A stretch of DNA of 64,000 nucleotides from positions 1 to 64,000 of the forward strand of contig JALDNG010000448.1 of assembly GCA_024349245.1 (NCBI GenBank). Direction: 5' to 3'. The translations under genes were made by a program, and so were the position numbers. The first letter of the stretch is position 1; every line of letters begins with the position of its first letter. The stretch comes from Neodontobutis hainanensis (Eukaryota > Chordata > Actinopteri > Gobiiformes > Odontobutidae). Positions 14,001-26,400 of the stretch are shown here, piece after piece. Under the pieces are notes generated by a model. The model ran no database searches. It was not told the origin of the DNA and worked only from the letters and a program-made list of their open reading frames with translations.

Positions 14001-17000
14001 GCAGACAGACAAGACAAGGCAGCGGCCACAGAGAGACCAGAGGAGGCAGAGGCCACAGAGAGACCAGAGGAGGCAGAGGAGGCAGAGAGACGAGAGGAGG
14101 CAGAGCCCACAGTGAGAGGCAGAGGCAGAGGCCACCGAGAGTTCAGAGGCCACCGAGAGTTCAGAGGAGGCAGAAAGACAGAGAGGCAAGAGGAGGCAGA
14201 GAGACGAGAGGATGCAGAGGAGGCAGAGAGAGCAGAGGAGACCGAGGCCACAGAGAGACCAGAAGAGGTAGAGGCCACAGAGAGATGAGAGGAGGCAGAG
14301 GAGAAAGAGCGAGCAGAGGAGGCAGAGGCCACAGAGAATCCAAAAGAGACATAGGTCAAAGAGAGACCAGAGGAATGCAGAGGTCACAGAGAGACCAGTG
14401 GAGGTAGAGAGAGCAGAGGAGGCAGAGAAGGCAGAGAGACCAGTAGAGGCAGAGGAGACAGAGAGACCAGAGGAGGCAACGGGGCAGAGAGGCCAGAGGA
14501 GGCAGAGGCCACCGAGAGTTCAGAGGAGGAAGAAAGACAGAGAGACCAAAGGAGGCAGAGAGATTAGAGGACGCATAGGTGGCAGAGAGACCAGAAAAGG
14601 CAGATGCCACAGAGAGACCAGAGGAGCCAGCGGCAGCAGAGTGACCAGAGGAGGCAGAGAGACCAGAGAAGGCAGAGGACACAAAGAGACCAGAGGAGGC
14701 TGAAGCCACAGAGTGACTAGAGGAGGCAGAGGAGACAAAGAGACCAGAGGAGGCAGAGGCCACAGAGAGACGAGGAGGCAGAGGCAATAAAGAGACCAGT
14801 GGAGGCAGAGAGACCAGAGGAGGCAGAGGCCACAGAGAGACCAGAGGAGGAAAAGGCGACAAAGAGACTAGAGGAGACAGATAAGTCAGAGAGAGACTAG
14901 TGGAGGTAGAGGCCAGAGAGATAGCAGAGGAGGCAGAGGCCACAGAGAGACTAGTGGAGTCAAAGGCCACTGAGAGACCAGTGGAGGCATAGGAGACAGA
15001 GAGACCAGAGGAGGCAGAGGCCACAGAGAATCCAGAGGAGGCATCGGCCACAGAGAGACCAGAGGATTGCAGAGGTCACAGAGAGACCAGTGGGGGTAGA
15101 GAGATCAGAGGAGGCAGAGAAGGCAGAGAGACCAGTGGAGGCAGGGGAGACAGAGAGAGCAAGGGAGGCAGAGGTCACATAGAGACGAGAGGAAGCAGAG
15201 GAGGCAGAGAGACCAGAGGAGGCAGAGGCAACAGAGAGACCAGAGGAGGCACAGGCAATAGAGAGACCAGTAGAAAAAGAGAGACCAGAGGGGCAGAGGA
15301 GGCAGAGAGACAAGAGAAGACAGAGGCCACAGAGAGACCAGAGGAGGCAGAGGCCACAGAGAGACCAGAGGAGGCAGAGGAGGCAGAGAGACCAGAGGAG
15401 GCAGACGAGACAGAGAGACAGAGGAAGCAGGGGAGGCAGAGAGTCTAGAGGAGGCAGAGGCCACAGAAAGACTAGAAGAGGCAGAGGTCACAGAGAGACC
15501 AGAGGAGGCAGAGGAGGCAGAAAGACCAGAAAAGGCAGATGCCACAGAGAGACCAGTGGAGGCAGCGGCCAGAGAGAGAGCAGAGAAGGCAGAGGCCACA
15601 GAGAGACCATAGGAGGCAGAGGCAATAGAGAGACCAGTGGAGGCAAAGGAGGCAGAGAGACCAGAGGAGGCAGAGGCCACAGAGAGACCAGATGATGCAG
15701 AGAGACAGAGAGACCAGAGGAGGAAGTTAAAGCAGAGGAGGCAGAGAAAGCAGAGAGACCAGAGGAGGCAGAGGCCACACAGTGACTAGAGGAGGCAGAG
15801 GAGACAAAAGACCAGAGGAGGCAGAGGCCACAGAGAGACCAGAGGAGGCAGAGGAGGCAGAGAGACCAGAGGAGGCAGAGGAGACAGAGAGATGAGAGGA
15901 AGCAGGGGAGGCAGAGAGACTAGAGGAGGCAGAGGAGACAGAGAGAGGAGAGGAAGCAGGGGAGGCAGAGAGACTAGAGGAGGCAGAGGCCACAGAAAGA
16001 CCAGAGAAGACAGAGAGTCCAGAGGAGGCAGAGGCCACAGAGAGACCAGAAGAGGCAGAGGTCACAGAGAGACCAGAAGAGGCAGAGAGACCAGAAAAGG
16101 CAGATGCCACAGAGAGACCAGAGGAGGCAGTGGCCACAGAGAGACCAGAGAAGGCAGAGGCCACAGAGACACCACAGGAGGCAGAGGCCACAGAGAGACC
16201 AGTGGAGGTAGAGAGAGTAGAGGAGGCAGAGAAGGCAGAGAGACCGGTGGAGGCAGGGGAGACAGAGAGAGCAGAGTAGGCAGAGGCCACAGAGAGACGA
16301 AAGGAAGCAGAGGAGGCAGAGAGACCAGACGAGGCAGTTAGAGGAGAGGAGGCAGAGGAGACAGAGAGACCAGAGGAGGAAGAGGCCACAGAGTGACTAG
16401 AGGAGGCAGAGGAGACAAAGAGACCAGAGGAGGCAGAGGCCACAGAGTGACCAGAGGAGGCAGAGGCAATTGAGAGACCAGTGGAGGCAGAGAGCAGAGG
16501 GAGCAGAGGAGGCAGAAAGACCAGAGGAGGCAGAGGCCACAAAAGACCAGAGGAGGCAGAGAGTCCAGAGGAGGCAGAGGCCACAGAGAGGCCAGAGGAG
16601 GTATAGGCCACAGAGAGACCAGAGGAGGCAGATGCCATAGAAAGACCAGAGGAGGCAGAAGCCACAGAGAGACCAGAGGAGGCAGTTAGAGCAGCGGAGG
16701 CAGAGAGACCAGAGGAGGCAGAGGCCACAAAGAGACCAGATGAGGCAGAGACCAGAGGAGGCAGAGGCCACAGAGTGACTAGAGGAGGCAGAGGCAAAAA
16801 AGAGAGCAGTGGAGGCAGAGAGACTAGAGGGGTCAGAGGAGGCAGAGAGTCAAGAGAAGGCAGAGGCCACAGAGAGACCAGAGGAGGCAGAGGCCACAGA
16901 GAGACGAGAGGAGGCATAGGAGATAGAGAGAGCAGAAGAGGAAGAGGCCACAGTTAGACCAGAGGGGGAAGAGGCCACCGAGAGTTCAGAGGAGGCAGAA

Positions 17001-17439
17001 AGACAGAGAGCCCAGAGGAGGCAGAGAGACGAGAGGATGCAGAGGAGGCAGAGAGACCAAAGGAGACAGAGGCCACAGACAGACCAGAGGAGATAGAGGA
17101 ATAGAGAGTCCAGAGTAGGCAGAGGCCACAGAGAGGCTAGAGGAGGTAGAGGCCAAAGAGAGACCAGAGGAGGCAGAGGCCACAAAAGACCAGAGGAGGC
17201 AGAGGACACAGAGAGACCAGAGGAGGCAGAGGAGGCAGAGAGACCAGAAAAGGCAAATGCCACAGAGAGACCAGAGGAGGCAGCGCGACAGAGAGACCAG
17301 AAGAGGCAGTTAGAGCAGCGGAGGCAGAGAGACCAGAGGAGGCAGAGGCCACAGAGAGACCAGAGGAGGCAGAGAGTCCAGAGGAGGCAGAGGCCAACGA
17401 GTGACTAGAGGAGGCAGAGGAGACAAAGAGACCACAGGA

Positions 17440-17475
17440 GTCAGAGGCCACAGACAGAGGTGCAGTTGTACAGAC
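17440..17475. other. Junction between two satellite families
   Basis: Within about 20 bases the 27-bp purine-rich repeat ends (GAGGCCACAGACAGAGG) and the 23-bp repeat begins (TGCAGTTGTACAGACTG). There is no intervening unique sequence, mobile element or target duplication. The exact breakpoint is blurred because both families contain CAGAC. Confidence 0.85.
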
Positions 17476-20400
17476 TGTAGATGTGTAGTAGAACAGACTG
17501 TAGTCGTTTATCAGAACAGACTGTAGACATGCAATAGAACAGACTGTAGATGAGCAGTAGTACAGACTGTAGACTTGCATTAGAAAAGACTGTAGATGTG
17601 CATTAGAACAGACTGTAGATGTGCAGTAAAACAGACTGTAGACGTGCAGTTGAACAGACTATAGATGTGCATTTGAACAGATGTCAGAGCAGCAGTAGTA
17701 CAGACTCTAGATTGGCTTTAGAACAGACTGTAGATGAGCTTTAGAACAGACTGTAAACGTCCAGTAGAACAGACTGACAATTAGAACAGATTGTAGATTT
17801 GCAGTAAAACAGACTGTAGACGTGCAGGTGAACAGAAATCAGAGCAGCAGTAGTACAGACTCTAGAATTACCTTAGAACAGACTGTAAACGAGAGCAATA
17901 GAAATGACTGTAAACGCAGAGAACAAACTGACAATGTGCAAAAGAATAGACTCTAGAGCTGCAGTAGTACAGACTGTAGATGAGCAAATGAACAGACTGT
18001 ATATGAGTTTTAGAAAACACTGTAGACATGCATTTATAACAGACTGTAGAGGTGCAGTAATACAGACTGTAGACGAGCATTAGAACAGACTGTAGAAGTG
18101 CAGTAGTACGGACTGTAGAGGTGCAGTTGAACAGACTGTAGACCAGTGCAGTTGAACAGACTTCAGTGCAGAATTAGTAAAGACTGTAGATTGTAGAACA
18201 GACTGACAATTAGAACAGATTGTAGATGTGCAGTAAAAAAGACTGTAGACATGCAGTAGAATAGAGTGCAGTAGAGGAATAGTACAAACTGTAAAATGGG
18301 ATTAGATCAGACTGTAGACATGCAGTAGAACAGACTGTAAAGGTGCAGTTGTACAGACTGTAGGCGAGCATTAGAACAGACTGTTGATGTGCAGTAGAAA
18401 AGACTGTAGACGTACAATAGAACAGACTGTAGATGAGCATTAGAACAGAATGTAGGCGTCCATTTGAACAGACTGTAGATGTGCAGTAGTAAAGACTTAA
18501 GACCTGCATAAGAATAGACTGTGGACAAGCATTAGAACAGACTGTAGATGAGCAGTAGTACAGACTGTAGACTTGCATTAGAAGAGAGTGTAGATGTGCA
18601 TTAGAAAAGACTTTAGAAGTGCAGTAGTAGAGACTGTAGATGTGTAGTAGAACAGACTGTAAATGAGCAGTAGTAGAGACTGTAGACTTGTATTAGAACA
18701 GACTGTAAACGTGCAGTAGAACAGACTGTAGATGAGCAGTTGTACAGACTGTAGACTTTCATTAGAACATACAGTAGATGTCCATTAGAATAGACTGTAG
18801 ATGTGCATTAGAACAGACTGACGAGGTGCAGAAGAATAGACTGAAGAGTTGCAGTAGTTGAGACTTTACACGAGGATTAGAACAGACTGTACATGACTAT
18901 TAGAAAAGACTGTAGACATGCTTTAGAAGAGACTGTAGAGGCTCAGTAGTACAGACTGTAGACGAGCATTAAAACAAACTGTAGATGTGCAGTAGACCAG
19001 ACTGTAGACGTGCAGTTGAACAGACTTTAGAGCAGCAGTAGTACAGACTCTAGATTGGCTTTAGACTGTAGATGAGCTTTAGAACAGACTGTAGAGGTGC
19101 AGTAGTTCAGACTGTAGATGAGCATTAGAACAGACTCTATATGAGTAGTAGAAAACACTCTAGACATGCTTTAGAACAGGCAGTAGAGGTGCAGTTGTAC
19201 AGACTGTAGACGAGCAGTAGTACAGACTGGAGAATTCCATTAGAACAAATTGTAAATGTGCATTAGAACAGACTGTAGATGTGCAAAAGAATAGACTATA
19301 GAGGGCAGTTGTTGAGACTTTACACGAGCATTAGAACAGACTGTACATGAGTATTAGAAAAGACTGTAGACATGTTTTAGAACAGACTGTAGAGTTCCAG
19401 TAGTACAGACTCTAGACGACCATTAGAACAAACTGTAGATGTGCAGTAGAAGAGACTGTAGAGGTGCAGTAGTACAGAAAGTTGACAATTATTAAAAGAG
19501 ACTGTAGACGTGCAGTATAACAGACTCTAGACAATTATTATCTATTAATAATAGAAAAGACTGTAGAGGTGCAGTTGAACAGACTGTAGATGTGCAGTTG
19601 AATAGACTTCAGAGCAGAAGTAGAACAGACTCTAAATTGGTTTTGGAACAGACTGTAGACGAGCATTAGAACAAACAGTAAACAACCTGTAGAACAGACT
19701 GAGAATGTGCAGAAGAATAGACTGTAGAGATGCAGTAGTACAGACTGTAGACATGCATTAGAACAGACTGTATATGAGTATTAGAAAACACTCTAGACAT
19801 GCTTTAGAACAGACTGTAGATGAGCAGTAATACAGACTGTAGACTTGCATTAGAACAGACTGTAGATGTGCAGTAGAACAGACTGTAGACGTTATTAGAA
19901 CAGACTGTAGACCTGCAAAAGAACAGACCGTAGATGAGTAGTAAAACAGACTATAGACTTGCATTAGAACAGACTGTAAAACTGACTGTAGACGAGCATT
20001 AGAACAGACTGTAAACATCCAGTAGAACAGACTGACAATGTGCAGAAGAATAGACTGTAGAAATGCAGTAGTACAGACTGTAGACGAGCATTAGAAGAGA
20101 GTGTAGATGTGCATTAGAACAGACTTTAGAAGTGCAGTAGTAGAGACTGTAGATGTGTAGTAGAACAGACTGTAGACGTGCAGTGGACGAGACTGTAGTA
20201 GAGCAGTAGTACAGACTGTAAACTGGCATTAGAACAGACTGTAGAGGTGCAGGTGTACAGACTGTAGGCTTGCTTTAGAACAGACAGTAGATGTACATTA
20301 GAACAGACTGTAGATGTGCAGTAAAACAGACTGTAGACGTGCAGTGGACGAGACTGTAGTAGAGCAGTAGTACAGACTGTAAACTGGCATTAGAACAGAC

Positions 20401-23400
20401 TGTAGAGGTGCAGGTGAACAGACAGTAGATGTGCAGTTGAGCAGACTTCAGAGCAGCAGTAGTACTGACTCTAGATTGGCTTTAGAACTGACTATAGACG
20501 AGTATTAGAACAGGCTATAAACGTCAGTAGAACAGACTCTATATAAGTATTAGAAAACACTCTAGATATGCTTTATAACAAAATGTAGAGGTGCAGTAGT
20601 TCCGACTGTAGACGAACATTAGAACAGACTGTATATGAGTATTAGAAAACACTCTAAACATGCTTTAGAACAGACTGTAGAGGTGCAGTAATACAGACTG
20701 TAGATGAGAATTAGAAAAGACTGTAAACGTCCAGTAGAACAGACTGACAATGTGCAGAAGAATAGACTGTAGAGATGCAGTAGTACAGACTGTAGACATG
20801 CATTAGAACAGACTGTATATGAGTATTAGAAAACACTCTAGACATGCTTTAGAACAGACTGTAGATGAGCAGTAATACAGACTGTAGACTTGCATTAGAA
20901 CAGACTGTAGATGTCCAGTAGAACAGACTGTAGACGTTTATTAGAACAGACTGTAGACCTGCAAAAGAACAGACCGTAGATGAGTAGTAAAACAGACTAT
21001 AGACTTGCATTAGAACAGACTGTAAAACTGACTGTAGAGCGAGCATTAGAACAGACTGTAAACATCCAGTAGAACAGACTGACAATGTGCAGAAGGATAG
21101 ACTGTAGAAATGCAGTAGTACAGACTGTAGACGAGCATTAGAAGAGAGTGTAGATGTGCATTAGAACAGACTTTAGAAGTGCAGTAGTAGAGACTGTAGA
21201 TGTGTAGTAGAACAGACTGTAGACGTGCAGTGTGGACAGACTATAGTAGAGCAGTAGTACAGACTGTAAACTGGCATTAGAACAGACTGTAGAGGTGCAG
21301 GTGAACAGACAGTAGATGAGCAATAGTACAGACTGTAGACTTACATTAGAACAGACTGTAGATGTGCATTAGAACAGACTGTAGATGAGCAGTAGTACAG
21401 ACTGTAGGCTTGCATTAGAACAGACAGTAGATGTACATTAGAACAGACTGTAGATGTGCAGTAAAACAGACTGTAGACGTGCAGTGGACGAGACTGTAGT
21501 AGAGCAGTAATACAGACTGTAAACTGGCATTAGAACAGACTGTAGAGGTGCAGGTGAACAGACAGTAGACGTGCAGTTGAGCAGACTTCAGAGCAGCAGT
21601 AGTACAGACTCTAGATTGGCTTTAGAACTGACTATAGACGAGCATTAGAACAGGCTATAAACGTCCAGTAGAACAGACTCTATATAAGTATTAGAAAACA
21701 CTCTAGATATGCTTTATAACAAAATGTAGAGGTGCAGTAGTTCCGACTGTAGACGAACATTAGAACAGACTGTATATGAGTATTAGAAAACACTCTAAAC
21801 ATGCTTTAGAACAGACTGTAGAGGTGCAGTAATACAGACTGTAGATGAGAATTAGAAAAGACTGTAAACGTCCAGTAGAACAGACTGACAATGTGCAGAA
21901 GAATAGACTGTAGAGATGCAGTAGTTCAGACTGTAGACAAGCATTAGAACAGACTGTATATGAGTATTAGAAAACACTCTAGACATGCTTTTGAACAGAC
22001 TGTAGAGCTGCAGTAGTTCAGACTGTAGATGAGTATTAGAACAGACTCTATATGAGTTTTAGAAAACACTCTGCACATGCTTTAGAACAGATTGTAAAAG
22101 GTGCAGTATTTCTGACTGTAGACATGCATTAGAACAGACTGTATATGAGTATTAGAAAACACTCTAGACATGCTTTAGAACAGACTGTAGATGAGCAGTA
22201 ATACAGACTGTAGACTTGCATTAGAACAGACTGTAGATGTGCAGTAGAACAGACTGTAGACGTTTATTAGAACAGACTGTAGACCTGCAAAAGAACAGAC
22301 CGTAGATGAGTAGTAAAACAGACTATAGACTTGCATTAAAACAGACTGTAAAACTGACTGTAGACGAGCATTAGAACAGACTGTAAACATCCAGTAGAAC
22401 AGACTGACAATGTGCAGAAGAATAGACTGTAGAAATGCAGTAGTACAGACTGTAGACGAGCATTAGAAGAGAGTGTAGATGTGCATTAGAACAGACTTTA
22501 GAAGTGCAGTAGTAGAGACTGTAGATGTGTAGTAGAACAGACTGTAGACGTGCAGTGGACGAGACTGTAGTAGAGCAGTAGTACAGACTGTAAACTGGCA
22601 TTAGAACAGACTGTAGAGGTGCAGGTGAACAGAGAGTAGATGAGCAATAGTACAGACTGTAGACTTACATTAGAACAGACTGTAGATGTGCATTAGAACA
22701 GACTGTAGACGTGCAGTAGAACAGACTGTAGATAAGCAGTAGTATAGACTGTAGGCTTGCATTAGAACAGACAGTAGATGTACATTAGAACAGACTGTAG
22801 ATGTGCAGTAAAACAGACTGTAGACGTGCAGTGGACGAGACTGTAGTAGAGCAATAGTACAGACTGTAGACTTACATTAGAACAGACTGTAGATGTGCAT
22901 TAGAACAGACTGTAGATGTGCAGTAGAACAGACTGACGAGGTGCAGAAGAATAGACTGAAGAGTTGCAGTAGTTGAGACTTTACACGAGGATTAGAACAG
23001 CCTGTACATGACTATTAGAAAAGACTGTAGACATGCCTTAGAAGAGACTGTAGAGGTGCAGTAGTACAGACTGTAGACGAGCATTAAAACAAACTGTAGA
23101 TGTGCAGTAGACCAGACTGTAGACGTGCAGTTGAACAGACTTTAGAGCAGCAGTAGTACAGACTCTAGATTGGCTTTAGAACAGACTGTAGATGAGCTTT
23201 AGAACAGACTGTAGAGGCAGTAGTTCAGACTGTAGATGAGCATTAGAACAGACTCTATATGAATATTAGACAACACTCTAGACATGCTTTAGAACAGGCA
23301 GTAGAGGTGCAGTTGTACAGACTGTAGACGAGCATTAAAACAGACTGTATATTAGTATTAGAAAACACTCTAGACATGCTTTAGGACAAACTGTAGATGT

Positions 23401-26400
23401 GCAGTAGTACAGACTGTAGACGTTTTTAGAATAGACTGTAGGCGTGCAGTAGAACAAACTGTAGACGAGAGGTAGTACAGACTGGAGAATTCCATTAGAA
23501 CAGATTGTAGATGTGCATTAGAACAGACTGTAGATGTGCAAAAGAATAGACTGTAGAGGGCAGTAGTTAAGACTTTACACGAGCATTAGAACAGACTGTA
23601 CATGAGTATTAGAAAAGACTGTAGACTTGTTTTAGAACAGACTGTAGAGTTCCAGTAGTACAGACTCTAGACGACCATTAGAACAAACTGTAGATGTGCA
23701 GTAGAAGAGACTGTAAAGGTGCAGTAGTACAGAAAGTTGACAATTATTAAAAGAGACTGTAGACGTGCAGTATAACAGACTCTAGACAATTATTATCTAT
23801 TAACAATAGAAAAGACTGTAGAGGTGCAGTTGAACAGACTGTAGATGTGCAGTTGAATAGACTTCAGAGCAGAAGTAGAACAGACTCTAGATTGGCTTTG
23901 GAAGAGACTGTAGACGAGCATTAGAACAAACAGTAAACAACCTGTAGAACAGACTGAGAATGTGCAGAAAAATAGACTCTAGAGGTGCAGTAGTACAGAC
24001 TGTAGATGAGGATTAGAACAGACAGTATATGAGTATTAGAAAACACTGTAGACATGCTTTAGAACAGATTGTAGAGGTGCAGTAGTTCAGACTGTAGACG
24101 AGCATTAGAACAGACTGTAGATGTGCATTAGAACAGACTGTAGATGTGCAGTAGAACAGAATGTAGACTTGCAGTAGAACAGACTGCAGAGCAGCAGTAG
24201 TACAGACTCTAGACTGGCATTAAAACAGACTGTAGAGCTGCAGTAGAACAGACTGTAGAGGAGATGTAGAACAAACTGTAGAGGTGGAGTAGTAAAGACT
24301 TTTATTGGGCATTAGAACAGACTGTATTTGAGCAATAGAACAAACTATAGATGTGCAGTAGTACAGACTGCATTAGAACAGACTGTGGACGAGTATTTGA
24401 ACAGACTATAGACGTGTATTAGAACAGACTGTAGATGTCCAGTAAACCAGTCTAATGATGCTGCAGAAGAAAATAATTTAAAGGTCCGTTAGTAGAGGCT
24501 GTAGACGAGCATTAGAACAGACTGTAGATGTGCATTAGAACAGAATGTAGACATACAATAGAAAAGTCGTAGAGGTGCAGTTGAACAGACTATAGACATG
24601 CAGTTGAAAAGACTTCAGAGCAGCAGTAGAACAGACTCTAGACTGGCTTTAGAACAGACTGTAGTCGTGCAGTAGAACAGACTGTATATGAGCAGTAAAA
24701 CAGACTGTAGACGTGCAGTAGAACAGACTGCAGTAGAGCAGAGGTAAAGAATGTAAACTGGCATTAGAACAGACTGTTGAGGTGCAGTTAAAATGACTGT
24801 AGACGTGCAGTAATACAGACTGTAGACGAGCATTAGAACAGACTGTAGAAGTGCAGTAGTACAGAATTCAAATGTGCAGTAGAACAGACTGTAGACGTTT
24901 ATTAGAACAGACTGTAGACTTGCAGTAGAACAGACCATAAATGAGCAGTAGTACAGACTGTAGACTTGCATTAGAACAGACTGTAGATGAGCAGTAGTAC
25001 AGATTATAAACTCGCATTAGAACAGACTGTAGATGAGCAGTAGTACAGATTATAGACTTGCATTAGAACAGACTGTAGATGTGCATTAGAACAGACTGTA
25101 GATATGCAGAAAAAGAGACTGTAGACGTGCAGTAGAACAGACTGCAGTAGAGCAGAGGTACAGACTGTAAACTGGCATTAGAAGAGACTGTTGAGGTGCA
25201 GTTGAAAAGACTGTAGACGTGCAGTTGAACAGACTGTAGATGTGCATTTAAAAAGACTGTAGACGTACAATACAACAGACTGTATACGAGCATGAGAACA
25301 GACTGTAGACATCTAGTAGAAAAGACCGTAGATGTGCAGTAGTACAGAATTAAGACAAGCATTAGAACAGACTGTGGACGAGCATTAGAACAGACTATAG
25401 ACTGTAGACGTTTATTAGAACAGACTTTAGACCTGCACTAGAACAGACCATAAATGAGCAGTAGTACAGACTATAGACGTGCATTAGAACAGACTGTAGA
25501 TGTGCATTAGAAACAGACTTTAGAAGTGCAGTAGTAGAGACTGTAGATGTGTTGTAGAAAAGACTGTGGACGTTTATCAAAACAGACTGCAGACATGCAG
25601 TAGAACAGACTGTAGACGTGCAGTAGAACAGACTGTAGGCAAGCATTAGAACATACTGTAAACATCCAGTTGAACAGACTGACAATGTGCAGAAGAATAG
25701 ACTTTAGAGGTGCAGTAGTACAGACTGTAGACGAGCATTAGAACAGACTGTATATGAGTATTAGAAAACACTGTAGACATGCTTTAGAACAGACTGTAGA
25801 AATGTAGTAGTTCAGACTGTAGACGAGCATTAGAACAGACTCTATATGAGTATTAGAAAACACTACTAGAAATGCTTTACAACAGACTGTAGAGGTGCAG
25901 TAATACAGACTGTAGACGAGCATTAAAACAGACTGTAGAAGTGCAGTAGTACAGACTGTAAATGTGCAGAACAGACTGTAGACGTTTATTAAAACAGATT
26001 GTAGACGTGGAGTAGAACAGACCGTACATGAGCAGTAGTACAACTTGTAGACTTGCATTGGAACAGACTGTAGATGTGCATTAGAACAGACTGTAGATGT
26101 GCAGTAAAACAGACTGTAGACATGCAGTAGAACAGACTGCAGTAGAGCAATAGAACAGACTGTAAACTGGCATTAGAACAGACTGTAGAGGTGCAGTTGA
26201 ACATACTGTAGACTTGCAGTTAAACAGACTTCAGAGCAGCAGAAGTACAGACAGTAGATTGGCTTTAGAAATGACTGTAGATGAGCATTAAAAAAGACTG
26301 TAAAGCGTCCAGTAGAACAGACTGACAATGTGCAGAAGAATAGACTGTAGAGATGGAGTAGTACAGACTGTAGACGAGCATTAGAACAGACTGTATATAA

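Larger units (their letters stand above)
1..17455. repeat. Purine-rich 27-bp satellite array
   Basis: The whole stretch is tandem copies of a 27-bp unit whose key parts are AGACCAGAGGAGGC and AGAGGCCACAG, with frequent shortened variants that drop multiples of 3 or 9 bases. The plus strand is strongly purine-rich. Because the unit is nine codons long, every frame gives a nine-residue peptide repeat: plus-strand ERPEEAEAT, RDQRRQRPQ and ETRGGRGHR; minus-strand VSLWPLPPL, SASSGLSVA and LWSLCGLCL. This yields ORFs of up to about 500 codons on the minus strand (for example 8650-10158), overlapped by others in neighbouring frames. I see no non-repetitive coding sequence, intron signal or promoter and do not call a gene. 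Roughly 600 units are present, estimated from length only. Confidence 0.95.

Noticed and set aside
24615..24971. Minus-strand Cys/Tyr/Ser-rich ORFs in the 23-bp array as small secreted proteins
   Set aside because: They are the 23-residue translation of three rotated 23-bp monomers and recur wherever the array does.
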